64,000 bases of DNA. Origin: Pseudomonas farris (lineage in GTDB: Bacteria; Pseudomonadota; Gammaproteobacteria; Pseudomonadales; Pseudomonadaceae). A model generated the notes under the pieces. It did no database searches and was not told the DNA's origin. It saw nothing but the letters and a program-made list of their open reading frames with translations. Below, piece after piece: positions 16,211 through 24,607 of this stretch (positions are counted from its first letter, which is position 1; every line of letters starts with the position of its first letter). The position numbers and the translations under genes were made by a program. The stretch spans positions 310,001 through 374,000 of the forward strand of contig NZ_JAHSTV010000004.1 in NCBI RefSeq assembly GCF_019145235.1, written 5' to 3'.

Positions 16211-17059
16211 TCAAGGGAGTTTGCTGGGAGAGTGACGCTGCAACGCGCCCCGTGACAGTCGATCCAGCAGCAGCGCAATAGCGACAATGGCCAGGCCCGC
16301 TCGAAGCCCCAGGCCCATCTCCATCCTGGAGAGGCCTCGGGTCACTTCAGCCCCCAGACCGCCCGCCCCCACCAGACCTGCCAGCACCACCATCGCCAGC
16401 GACATGAGGATGCATTGGTTCAGGCCTACCAACAGCGTGGGTGCGGCAGTAGGCAGTTCAATTTTGAACAGAATGTCTTTAGGTGAAGCACCGGATGCCT
16501 GTCCCAGCTCAAGGAGATCCTTGGGCAACTGCTTGAAGGCCAGGGTCGTCAATCTGAGCATCGGCGGGATGCCGTAAACAATCGTTGCGATGATCGCGGG
16601 CACCCGTCCCAAGCTGAACAACATCACGGCGGGGATCAGGTAAACCCAAGGCGGCACGGTTTGCATGATGTTCAAAATCGGCAGCAACGCCTCATCTACT
16701 CGCTTCACCCGGGCCGCCAGAACCCCCAGCGGGAAAGCGATGGCCACCGAGATCAGGACCGCCACACTGACGAGCGCGATCGTCTGGATGGACGCGATCC
16801 AAAGGCCAGCGAACAAACAAAAAGCCAACATCACCGCAGCGAAAACAGCGACCCGTTTATTGGCAAAAAAGAACGCCGCAACGACGACAATACCGATGAA
16901 CAAATACGGATGGGGAGCAAGCAGCGCTCCCTCCACTGCACCGAGTACCGTCTCAACGACCTGACTGATCCCTTTGAACAAGCCATGTAAATTCGTGTTC
17001 AGCCAATCAACGGCAGGCGCCAGGTAATCGCCTGGAGAAAATTGAATGTGCGTTGTCAT
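16211..17059 (-). CDS. ABC transporter permease, ProW/OpuAB type (second copy)
   Basis: A 282-residue inner-membrane permease. A first span follows a 50-residue hydrophilic leader; the binding-protein-dependent transport signature EAA loop reads LGQASGASPKDILFKIELPT. It overlaps the stop of the first permease (17056-17904) by four bases (ATGA), so both are made together. The pair share length, spans and sequence (MQTVPPWVYLIPAVMLFSLG versus MQTMPPYIYLLPAIALLGYG), showing an in-place duplication. Together they can form a heterodimeric channel for the importer of quaternary amines or imino acids. Confidence 0.92.
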   Translation of the reverse strand: MTTHIQFSPGDYLAPAVDWLNTNLHGLFKGISQVVETVLGAVEGALLAPHPYLFIGIVVVAAFFFANKRVAVFAAVMLAFCLFAGLWIASIQTIALVSVAVLISVAIAFPLGVLAARVKRVDEALLPILNIMQTVPPWVYLIPAVMLFSLGRVPAIIATIVYGIPPMLRLTTLAFKQLPKDLLELGQASGASPKDILFKIELPTAAPTLLVGLNQCILMSLAMVVLAGLVGAGGLGAEVTRGLSRMEMGLGLRAGLAIVAIALLLDRLSRGALQRHSPSKLP

Positions 17060-17904
17060 TGAGAAGCCCCCACCCGCGTCTGTGCAGCGCTCTGCGCCAG
17101 ACGATCCAGAATCATGGTCAGAATGACGATAGCGATGGCTGCGTTGATCGACTTGGCGATATCCAACGTACGAACGGACCCGTAAATCGCCTCGCCCAAA
17201 CCGCCCGAACCTACAATGCCGGCAATGACGACCATGCCGAAGGCCATCATCAGGCTTTGGTTAACGCCGGCCATGATGCTGGGCATTGCGAACGGTAAGC
17301 GGATCTTGAAAAACATCTGCATTCCAGTCACACCGCTGGCATCTCCCAATTCGATGAATTCCTTGGGCGTCATGCGAATACCCAGGGAGGTCAGTCGTAG
17401 AGCTGGGGGAAGCGCGACGATGAAAGTCGCCAACAGCGCTGTGGCGGGGCCGTACCCGAGCAGTGCAATGGCCGGTAGAAGGTAAATGTAGGGCGGCATC
17501 GTCTGGATCAAATCCAGACAAGGATCAACCACCCGATCAAAGGCAGGTGCCAGCCCCGCGATGACTCCCAGCGGAATGGCGACAGCCAGTGCCAACACGG
17601 TAGCGGTGAGCACCAGTGCAAGCGTACTGACTGTCTCTGGCCACAACCCGATGATGTCGCACAGCAACAATGCCAGACCTGAGAGAATCGCGAAGCGGAC
17701 GCCGACCACACGCCAGCCAATCAACGCCATGACAATCGCTACGACGTAATGCGGTGGATAAGCGATACACCACAGCACGCCTTTGTAAATGCCATTCAGC
17801 ACCGCATTGACGGCATCGAACACGAACTCACCATTATCCGAAAGCCATTCCAGCCCTGTATCAATGGATGCATCAAACTGACTGGAAAAATCCGGCGTGC
17901 TCAT
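17056..17904 (-). CDS. ABC transporter permease, ProW/OpuAB type (first copy)
   Basis: A 282-residue ProW-like permease with six to seven spans and the EAA loop LGDASGVTGMQMFFKIRLPF. It overlaps the ATPase gene stop at 17901 and the second permease start at 17059, four bases each, so the module ATPase-permease-permease is translated as a unit. Most osmoprotectant importers of this class use one permease gene as a homodimer; two distinct permeases are less common. Acts in the inner membrane with the binding protein at 19095. Confidence 0.92.
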   Translation of the reverse strand: MSTPDFSSQFDASIDTGLEWLSDNGEFVFDAVNAVLNGIYKGVLWCIAYPPHYVVAIVMALIGWRVVGVRFAILSGLALLLCDIIGLWPETVSTLALVLTATVLALAVAIPLGVIAGLAPAFDRVVDPCLDLIQTMPPYIYLLPAIALLGYGPATALLATFIVALPPALRLTSLGIRMTPKEFIELGDASGVTGMQMFFKIRLPFAMPSIMAGVNQSLMMAFGMVVIAGIVGSGGLGEAIYGSVRTLDIAKSINAAIAIVILTMILDRLAQSAAQTRVGASQ

Positions 17905-19031
17905 GCGGACGCCTCCATCGCATTGGCAATTGCTACGGGCGCCAATTCATTGGGAATACCTTGCACGCCCCGCAGCAAATCACGGGGGGTGATGATCCCC
18001 ACCACTGTTCCGTTATCGACGACGGCAAGCGCGTCGCGCTCGGACTTCATCGTCAATCCGATAAGTTCATTGATGTCGGCGTCAAGCGAGGTTTTGGTGA
18101 GCCTGGAGATGTCGCACGTCGGGTGCGCTGCCTTGTAGGCCTGGACCGACGTCATGACCGAGTGAGCCTTCACTAGATGCAGTCTGGAAATGCCGGCGAC
18201 AAATTCCGCCACGTAATCGTCAGCCGGATTGAGCACGATCTCCTCGGCGGTGCCGACCTGAATGATGGCGCCATCCTTCATGATCGCAATGCGATCACCG
18301 ATGCGGATAGCCTCGTCCAGATCGTGGGTAATAAACACCGCGGACTTGCCCAGCTCCTTGGTCAGTTGGCGGAACTCATCTTGCAACTGTCGGCGAATCA
18401 GCGGATCAAGCGCGCTGAATGGCTCATCCATTAAAATCACTTCTGGATCGGCAGTCAGCGCACGCGCCAGCCCGACCCGTTGTTGCATGCCGCCGGACAG
18501 CTCGCTGGGATAGCGCGAAGTCCACTCGCTCAGTCCAACCTTCGCCAGCGCCTGCTCGGCTACTTTGTAACGTTCAGCCTTGCCCACACCCTGCACTTCC
18601 AGGCCGAACGCGGTGTTCTCAAGAACCGTCCGGTTAGGCAGCAAGGCAACGCTTTGAAAGACCATACCGATGTGACGCGCCCTCACCTCTCGCAGCTGTG
18701 CCGGCGACAAGGATGAAACGTCTTTGCCTTTGACCAGCACCTTCCCCGAGCTAGGGGTAATCAGCTTGTTGAGCAACCTTATAAGGGTGGATTTGCCACT
18801 GCCGGACAAACCCATGATGCAAAAGATTTCCCCCCGGCGAACCTGGAGACTGACATCAGAAACCCCGACCACGCAGCCGTAGTTTTGCAGGATCTGGGTC
18901 TTTGAAAGACCCTGCTGGACAACCGCATCCATGGCTGCCGGTGCACTTTTGCCGAAGATTTTCCAAACCGACTGGCAATCCACCAGCACTTCGTCAGTAT
19001 TAATTGTGGCCATCGTCATTTCGCAATCCAT
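17901..19031 (-). CDS. ABC transporter ATP-binding protein, ProV/OpuAA type
   Basis: A 376-residue ATPase. Walker A is GLSGSGKST, the Q-loop is MVFQSVALLP, the signature LSGGMQQR, Walker B VILMDEPF and the switch His FITHD. An N-terminal extension (VWKIFGKSAPAAMDAVVQQG) is typical of glycine betaine/proline ATPases, and the C-terminal 100 residues form a CBS-like region (LTMKSERDALAVVDNGTVVG, ITPRDLL). The first Met at 19031 has no good ribosome site; Met codons at 19019 or 19013 are possible. It energises uptake through the permeases at 16211-17904. Confidence 0.94.
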   Translation of the reverse strand: MDCEMTMATINTDEVLVDCQSVWKIFGKSAPAAMDAVVQQGLSKTQILQNYGCVVGVSDVSLQVRRGEIFCIMGLSGSGKSTLIRLLNKLITPSSGKVLVKGKDVSSLSPAQLREVRARHIGMVFQSVALLPNRTVLENTAFGLEVQGVGKAERYKVAEQALAKVGLSEWTSRYPSELSGGMQQRVGLARALTADPEVILMDEPFSALDPLIRRQLQDEFRQLTKELGKSAVFITHDLDEAIRIGDRIAIMKDGAIIQVGTAEEIVLNPADDYVAEFVAGISRLHLVKAHSVMTSVQAYKAAHPTCDISRLTKTSLDADINELIGLTMKSERDALAVVDNGTVVGIITPRDLLRGVQGIPNELAPVAIANAMEASA

Positions 19032-19094
19032 CGAACCAGTAGTTTGCTGGCTTCTCTAATTAATCAAAGGGCGGCAGTGGCAAACAAACAAAAC

Positions 19095-19946
19095 TTAATA
19101 GTTCTTGATGTTTCCCCAACGATTTACAAGATCTGTATGACTATCAATCCAACCCTTGATAGCCTCGTCCATGGTCTTGCCATCCTTGACTTCAGCATTC
19201 ATCGCGGTGATGTCCGTGATAGGCACATATACGCTGGCCATTAGTTCACGCGCACGCGGATTGGCTTCAGCGAAGCCTTTGTGTCCGATCCAGTAATAAC
19301 CCTGCAATGGCGGGAAGACCCCTTTTGGATCTTTCAAGAATTTGAGATCAAATTTCTTGGTCATCCACGATGGATCCCAGACGGTTACCGCCACCCATTC
19401 TTTGCGGTCGACTGCCGACTTTAAAGCCGCGGTCATTGCCGAAGTACTGCCTTCGACCAGCTTGAGCTTGATGTCGTACGCTTTGACCACATTGTTAGCG
19501 TCACTCATCAAACCCGAACCAGGTTCGATGCCAATGATTCTGTTTCCCAGTTTGTCCGCGTTTGCATTCAGTTGTTCGATGGAGTCGATGTCTACGTAAC
19601 TGGGTACTGCCATGCCCTGATAAAGACCAAAGGAGACCGGTGACAGCTTCTCGATTTTGTTCTTGTTCTTTTTCCAATAATCGGCGGCGGCATAATCAAT
19701 CTGGGAGGCCAACACCTGAATATCCCCTTTGCTGAGTGCAGCGTAGGCGATACCCCACTCAGAAAATTCCACGACTTTTACGGTGTATCCTGCGTTCTCA
19801 AGTACTTTCTTGGTGATGCCAGTAATAGGCACCAAGTCCTCCCAAGACATGGTACCCATTACTATGTTTTTTTCTTCAGCGTGTGCTTGCAAACTCATCA
19901 TGCCCACAAGCGCGAGCGCGCAGAATGCCTTCCAGATATGTTTCAT
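19095..19946 (-). CDS. Periplasmic binding protein for quaternary amines, ChoX/OpuAC family
   Basis: A 283-residue protein with a Sec signal peptide (about 1-23, LALVGMMSLQAHA). The mature part is an OpuAC/ChoX-type binding protein: MGTMSWEDLVP, EWGIAYAALSKGDIQVL, GIEPGSGLM, TVWDPSWM and GYYWIGHKG. The Trp residues near these motifs (MSWED, SEWG, VWDPSW, YYWIG) are candidates for the aromatic cage that holds a trimethyl- or dimethylammonium group. This is the best sequence evidence that the operon imports a methylated ammonium compound. The gene precedes the ATPase by 63 bases. Confidence 0.92.
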   Translation of the reverse strand: MKHIWKAFCALALVGMMSLQAHAEEKNIVMGTMSWEDLVPITGITKKVLENAGYTVKVVEFSEWGIAYAALSKGDIQVLASQIDYAAADYWKKNKNKIEKLSPVSFGLYQGMAVPSYVDIDSIEQLNANADKLGNRIIGIEPGSGLMSDANNVVKAYDIKLKLVEGSTSAMTAALKSAVDRKEWVAVTVWDPSWMTKKFDLKFLKDPKGVFPPLQGYYWIGHKGFAEANPRARELMASVYVPITDITAMNAEVKDGKTMDEAIKGWIDSHTDLVNRWGNIKNY

Positions 19947-20014
19947 GGATTATTCCGTTATTATTAGTGACTTATTAAACGGCCTCTATAGAAAAAGCCG
20001 ACAACTTAAACTTG

Positions 20015-21361
20015 TTAACCTTCTCGCCCGGCCCAAAACTCATGCCAACGAATGACCGAACTGACGCCCAGTTTCGTTATTATTTTGGGGGGTAGCCTGC
20101 TGGGTCCTGGTGCGTGACTGAAACTATCCAGAAAATCAGAACGTACACCCGAAGCCAATTCCGCCGCCATGACACCTGCCAGGGTGCTCTTGACCGTTCC
20201 CAACCCATTTTCGCAGCAAGCCGAATACAGGTTTTCTTCGATCTCGCCAAATGCAGCGGCGCTGTTGCGGCTCAAACACAGGCGGCCGGCCCAGCTGAAC
20301 TCCAACGCAGTGGATTTCAATTCGGGAAAGCGGGCATCCAAGGAATGTCGCTGTTCTTTGGCCACCGCAGCTACCCGCTCTGGAGTGACCTGGATACTCG
20401 GGTCATAGGTGAACTTTGTCCGGATGACGATACGCGAGAGACCGTCTGAAGAGATCTTGCGAACGGTCGCGCCCATTGGATCCGCCGGCAACAATGCCCA
20501 CTTGGCTTTGCCCGGCACCTCTTTCCTGAATTCATCATCACTGTACGCCGCCGTCATGGAAGCGTAAGTGAAGACGTGCAGCAGTCGTCCTTGATAATGG
20601 CCAAAGTCTTCAATGTGGCCGTTAACCCCCAGGATGACCTTGGGTGCGTGCACCGTCCCGTTATGAGATCGAGCGCTCCAACCGCTTCCCTGCTTGGTCA
20701 ATTCAATAATCGGAGAGCGTTCGAACAGCGTGATTTTCCCTTCGAGCCCTGCTGCCAGGTCTCTAATGTATTGCGCGGGTTGAATCATCACTGCGCCGGG
20801 GGTGTAGATCCCACCGTGGTAATAGGTGGACCCGGTGATTTCGCGCATTTGCGCGGCATCTAACATCTCGAACTTCTCGCCAATGCGTTCAAGGGATTGA
20901 GCGTAATTGACATTCAGCTTCAATCCCCGCTCAGTGGCGGCCGCGTTGATCTTCCCGGAAGGGTCGAACGTGTCGGCAGACATGCCGTACTCCCGCGCGG
21001 CTTCAGCGGCAAAAGCAATCGCAAAACGATTTTGCGTGATTTCCAGCGCCGTTGCAGACTCACTCGCCACGGAGTATTCCCCGGACGACAGACTGTGCGG
21101 CACATCGATCATGAAGCCAGAGTTTCTGCCCGCCGGGCCCTTGGCAACTTCATGCGCATCGACCACAACAATGCTGTCGCCAGGGTGCAGCTGTGAAAGT
21201 CTGCGAGCGGCGGACAGACCGGCAAAACCGGCCCCGATAATCAGCCAGTCCGCCGTCACGTTTCCATCAAGCATGCGGACAGGCGCAGTGCGTGCGGAAA
21301 TCGCCTCCCAACCTGAAACCCCGGTGTCTACCGGCAGGCGCTTGATGGTATGGGTGCTCAT
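20015..21361 (-). CDS. FAD-dependent amine/imino-acid oxidoreductase (DAO family)
   Basis: A 448-residue flavoprotein. The dinucleotide fold is WLIIGAGFAGLSAARRLSQL (about 40-59) and the downstream RNSGFMIDVPH motif corresponds to the flavin loop of the DAO/PuuB group. The C-terminal part (LEFSWAGRLCLSRNSAAAFG, YSACCENGLGTVKSTLAG) closes the FAD site. There is no signal peptide, so it is cytoplasmic or bound to the inner face of the membrane. It overlaps the aldehyde dehydrogenase stop by four bases. In a hydroxyproline-type pathway this would be the cis-4-hydroxy-D-proline oxidase/dehydrogenase step; a secondary-amine oxidase of PuuB type is the alternative. Confidence 0.88.
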   Translation of the reverse strand: MSTHTIKRLPVDTGVSGWEAISARTAPVRMLDGNVTADWLIIGAGFAGLSAARRLSQLHPGDSIVVVDAHEVAKGPAGRNSGFMIDVPHSLSSGEYSVASESATALEITQNRFAIAFAAEAAREYGMSADTFDPSGKINAAATERGLKLNVNYAQSLERIGEKFEMLDAAQMREITGSTYYHGGIYTPGAVMIQPAQYIRDLAAGLEGKITLFERSPIIELTKQGSGWSARSHNGTVHAPKVILGVNGHIEDFGHYQGRLLHVFTYASMTAAYSDDEFRKEVPGKAKWALLPADPMGATVRKISSDGLSRIVIRTKFTYDPSIQVTPERVAAVAKEQRHSLDARFPELKSTALEFSWAGRLCLSRNSAAAFGEIEENLYSACCENGLGTVKSTLAGVMAAELASGVRSDFLDSFSHAPGPSRLPPKIITKLGVSSVIRWHEFWAGREG

Positions 21362-22875
21362 TTTTCGGTCTCTTCATCCGACCGATCAGACACATCGATC
21401 CAGATGGTTTTGATTTCGGTGTACTGGTCATGGGCAAAAATCGATTTGTCCCGACCGCCGAACCCTGATTCCTTGTAGCCACCGAAAGGCGTGGATGCAT
21501 CGCCCTCACCAAAGCAGTTCACTGTGACGATGCCGGCGCGAATTTCCCGCGACAACTTGATTGCCCGCCTCAGACTGCCGGTATAAACAGAGGCCGCCAG
21601 GCCGTATACCGTGTCATTGGCCAGCGCAATGGCTTCGGAGATCGTGTTGAAGGAGGTGACCGAGAGAATCGGGCCGAAGATCTCTTCCTGGAACAGCCGG
21701 TTGTCTCGACCAACACCGTCAATCACCGTTGGCTCTACAAAGGCACCGTCTTTGGTAGCGCCACCGTAAACCACTTCAAGCTTTCCGGCGGCGGCGTGCT
21801 CAAGGTACGACTTCACTTTGGCAAAATGCTCAGGGCTGACCAGCGACCCTACGCGGTTTTCCGGATCGAGTGGGTCGCCCATCTTCCATTCGCGGATATA
21901 GGCGCCCATGCGCTCTAGCAGCTCGTCTTTAACAGACGCGTGCACGATCAGACGAGAAGTCGCGGAGCAGTTTTCGCCCATGTTCCAGAATGCGCCGTTG
22001 ACGACATGCTGAGCGACGAGATCCAGGTCTTGCGCATCGTCCATCACCACGGCCGGGTTTTTCCCGCCGCACTCAAGCACGATGCGTTTCAGGTTCGAAT
22101 CGGCTGCGTAATGCAGGAAGCGGCGACCGGTCGCGGTGGAGCCGGTGAAGCTCACCATGTCTACATCGTGATGCAAACCGATCGGCTCACCGACCTCTTT
22201 GCCCGTGCCGGTCACAATGTTGAGTACACCAGCGGGTATACCGGCTTCAAACGCCAGCTGAGCGACACGCAACGTGGTCAGCGAGGTTTGTTCAGCAGGT
22301 TTGACGATGACCGAACAGCCCGCAGCGAGCGCCGGGCCGATTTTCCACGCCAGCATCAGCAGCGGGAAGTTCCAGGGCAATACGCAGCCCACCACGCCAA
22401 TCGGCTCACGGACAACCATGGTCAGCGCGTCGCTGCCCACCGGGGCGGTGTTGTCATAAATCTTGTCAATCAGTTCTGCGTGCCAGCGGATCGTGTGGAT
22501 GGTGTCCGGGATGTCGACCAACTGACATTCACTGACCGGTTTGCCGCTATCGAGACTTTCGAGGACGGCCAGTTCGTGTTGATGGCTTTCAAGCAGGTTT
22601 GCAAACTTCAACAGAACCGCTTTGCGCTCCCGAGGAGAAACAGATCTCCAGCGTCCATCCTCAAAGGCCTCCTTGGCATTGCTCACCGCACAGTTGACAT
22701 CATCGGACGAACAAGCTGCGACGTCGGTCAAAAAGTCACCGGTCGCCGGATTGTTCGTGGCGAAGGTTTTGCCAGAGATCGCGGGTTTAAACGCGCCATT
22801 GATGAACGCCTTGGATGGCAACGAAATGTCTTTGGCCAGCGCGGCATATTCGGCCTTGCTCAGAAGATCACCCAT
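21358..22875 (-). CDS. Aldehyde dehydrogenase, PuuC/2-oxoglutarate-semialdehyde type
   Basis: A 505-residue NAD(P)-dependent aldehyde dehydrogenase. It has VLPWNFPLLM (cofactor site), KPAEQTSLTT, FTGSTATGR, the general-base Glu in LECGGKNP, and the catalytic Cys in MGENCSATSR. The C-terminal PFGGYKESGFGGRDKS is standard. The closest family by eye is PuuC (aminobutyraldehyde dehydrogenases). In the present operon, between a DapA-like lyase and an FAD oxidase, oxidation of 2-oxoglutarate semialdehyde to 2-oxoglutarate is the natural guess. It overlaps the lyase stop by 8 bases. Confidence 0.93.
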   Translation of the reverse strand: MGDLLSKAEYAALAKDISLPSKAFINGAFKPAISGKTFATNNPATGDFLTDVAACSSDDVNCAVSNAKEAFEDGRWRSVSPRERKAVLLKFANLLESHQHELAVLESLDSGKPVSECQLVDIPDTIHTIRWHAELIDKIYDNTAPVGSDALTMVVREPIGVVGCVLPWNFPLLMLAWKIGPALAAGCSVIVKPAEQTSLTTLRVAQLAFEAGIPAGVLNIVTGTGKEVGEPIGLHHDVDMVSFTGSTATGRRFLHYAADSNLKRIVLECGGKNPAVVMDDAQDLDLVAQHVVNGAFWNMGENCSATSRLIVHASVKDELLERMGAYIREWKMGDPLDPENRVGSLVSPEHFAKVKSYLEHAAAGKLEVVYGGATKDGAFVEPTVIDGVGRDNRLFQEEIFGPILSVTSFNTISEAIALANDTVYGLAASVYTGSLRRAIKLSREIRAGIVTVNCFGEGDASTPFGGYKESGFGGRDKSIFAHDQYTEIKTIWIDVSDRSDEETEK

Positions 22876-23779
22876 GGCTGGCTCCCGAAGAAATGTTGGC
22901 TACGTTACGTTTGAGTTCAGTAATGACCGACGCAAAACTCTGCTTTTCGTCCGCTTCAAGTGGCTGCAATGGCAGGCGCACGTTACCGACTTTCAATCCG
23001 GCAACTTCGCAGCCGTATTTGATCGACTGCACGAACTTGCCACCGTCCAGGGCATTCATCAGCGGCATCATTGCCGACATGATTTGACGGCCTTTGTCGA
23101 AGTTCTTTTCGATCACGCAGGCTTCATAAAGCGCAACGTGTTCCTTGGGCAGGAAGTTGGAACCTGCGCACACCCAACTGCGGGCGCCCCAGGCAAAAAA
23201 TTCGAGCGCCTGGTCGTCCCATCCGCAGGACAAGGCGATGTTGGGGAATTGCCGGGCCAGCATATGCACCTGGCCCATGTCGCCGGAACTTTCCTTGATG
23301 GCAACTACGTTTTTCGATTGGCTGACACGCGTGAAATATTCTTCATCCATCGAAACGCACATGCGCCCCGGATAGTTGTAAAGCATGATCGGCAAGTCCG
23401 CTGCGCGATCGATAGTGAGCGCGTGAATCGCGTTTTCCTGTGAGGTTGGCAGCGCGTAAGGTGGTGACGTGACGAGAATGGCGTCCGCTTTGATCGATTT
23501 GGCATCCTTGGCGTACTGAACCGCATCTTCGGTGCGAATCGCCCCGGTACTGACGATAAGTTGCACCCGAGTGCCGATCACATCTTTGGCATAGGCTGCC
23601 AACTCGGTGCGTTCTTCCGAAGTCTGCGCATAATACTCGCCGGTCGACCCGCCGATAATAATGCCGTGCACCTTCGCCTCAATCAGCGACTCCAAAACTT
23701 CCGAGTACACAGTCCAGTCAATTTCCCCATCAGAGTTATAAGGAGTTACTGCTGGTGTATAAATACCTTCAAATTTCAA
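22868..23779 (-). CDS. DHDPS/NAL-family lyase, likely pyrroline-4-hydroxy-2-carboxylate deaminase type
   Basis: A 303-residue DapA-family aldolase/lyase with the Schiff-base Lys in VVAIKESSGD (K162), the Tyr in LYNYPGR (Y134) and the GGSTGEYY carboxylate loop. The start is a TTG at 23779 with GGAG nine bases upstream; no ATG is available. The TTG overlaps the stop of a decayed GntR gene as TTGA. In hydroxyproline degradation a member of this family deaminates and dehydrates 1-pyrroline-4-hydroxy-2-carboxylate to 2-oxoglutarate semialdehyde, which the next gene could oxidise. Other members make or split keto-deoxy sugar acids, so the substrate is inferred from neighbours. Confidence 0.9.
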   Translation of the reverse strand: MKFEGIYTPAVTPYNSDGEIDWTVYSEVLESLIEAKVHGIIIGGSTGEYYAQTSEERTELAAYAKDVIGTRVQLIVSTGAIRTEDAVQYAKDAKSIKADAILVTSPPYALPTSQENAIHALTIDRAADLPIMLYNYPGRMCVSMDEEYFTRVSQSKNVVAIKESSGDMGQVHMLARQFPNIALSCGWDDQALEFFAWGARSWVCAGSNFLPKEHVALYEACVIEKNFDKGRQIMSAMMPLMNALDGGKFVQSIKYGCEVAGLKVGNVRLPLQPLEADEKQSFASVITELKRNVANISSGASHG

Positions 23780-23990
23780 GATAAATGCTCCGAATGCGAG
23801 TTAGGTGAAAGGTCAACGAGCGCGTCAGCTTTGATGCCTTGAGGCGCGATAAAAATCTCCATGTTTTCACGGGACAGTTCCCAATGCTCAAACACGAGAT
23901 CAACTACGGTACTTTCATCACGCCGTTCAATGGCTTCAATAAAGCGTCATGATGTCCGGCAGATTGCTCGAGTCGTTCTCCATGTTTTAC
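23776..23990 (-). pseudogene. GntR/FCD-family regulator, C-terminal remnant with frameshift
   Basis: The minus strand reads ERLEQSAGHHDALL in one frame, then AIERRDESTVVDLVFEHWEL and SRENMEIFIAPQGIKADALV in another, ending at a TGA that overlaps the TTG of the lyase gene. These are consecutive parts of the last helices of a GntR-FCD regulator, separated by a one-base deletion. The DNA-binding domain is absent. The gene was once the first of the operon, translationally coupled to the lyase. Control has presumably passed to other regulators. Confidence 0.72.
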
Positions 23991-24165
23991 CGATTAGTAC
24001 GGCTAACTGTTGAATCCAGACTGGCATGGGCCAAGAAGACGGTCAATAGAGTGTATTTCTAGCGTATACATTTCTAGATGGGTGCTTCACTCGCCCCTAA
24101 AAACAATTTCCCCTTTGCTTTCAATGAGTTGAAATTTCCTCATCAGCGCTGCGACGTCAATCGAT

Positions 24166-24199
24166 AACATTTGCTTATGCATTGATAAGAGTAAATGTT
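24166..24199. promoter_or_regulatory. Nested inverted repeat in the divergent operon/Rieske promoter region
   Basis: AACATTT (24166-24172) and AAATGTT (24193-24199) enclose a second pair CTTAT/ATAAG. It lies roughly midway between the leftward operon (start 23779) and the rightward Rieske gene (24608). This fits a shared activator site for one of the GlxA-type regulators, but no published site was matched. The remaining 24200-24607 holds only short open frames without family likeness, and I see no other gene there. Confidence 0.4.
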
Positions 24200-24607
24200 T
24201 CTTGTTGATGCATGATTGCCGTCGTAGCCTTACAACAGCGATATTCTACCGACGAGTTGGATAAGCGAATTTCTCGTACATTCGTTCCATTAGTTAGGAT
24301 CTGTTTGTCCGGGCTGGAATAAGGTGCTGTAGAAATATTGCTATTGATGCAAACATCGACATACAGAATTGTCTGCATTAGTAAGGACTCGAACGAAATG
24401 AGTGCACGGATGGCACCACCATCCAAGAAGGCACATTTTTCGTAAAGCGCTTCCTGGACGTGGCAAACCGTTCCGGTTCGCGGATAGAAGCAGCACGGTT
24501 TGATGGGTTGCATCCACAGACGGTACTGCGAACTCAAGACCGTTTGGCCTCACCTCGCTGAGCAGGCTGAATGTGTCGCCCCCTTGGTATTTTGGAGTGT
24601 GTTGACC

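Noticed and set aside
21358..23779. Putrescine (Puu) pathway as the role of the oxidase and aldehyde dehydrogenase
   Set aside because: The families resemble PuuB and PuuC, but no glutamyl-putrescine synthetase or hydrolase is present, and the lyase and racemase-family genes point to an imino-acid route.
24175..24537. 120-codon minus-strand frame before the Rieske gene
   Set aside because: No ribosome site, no family likeness, unusual composition, and it spans the likely divergent promoters.
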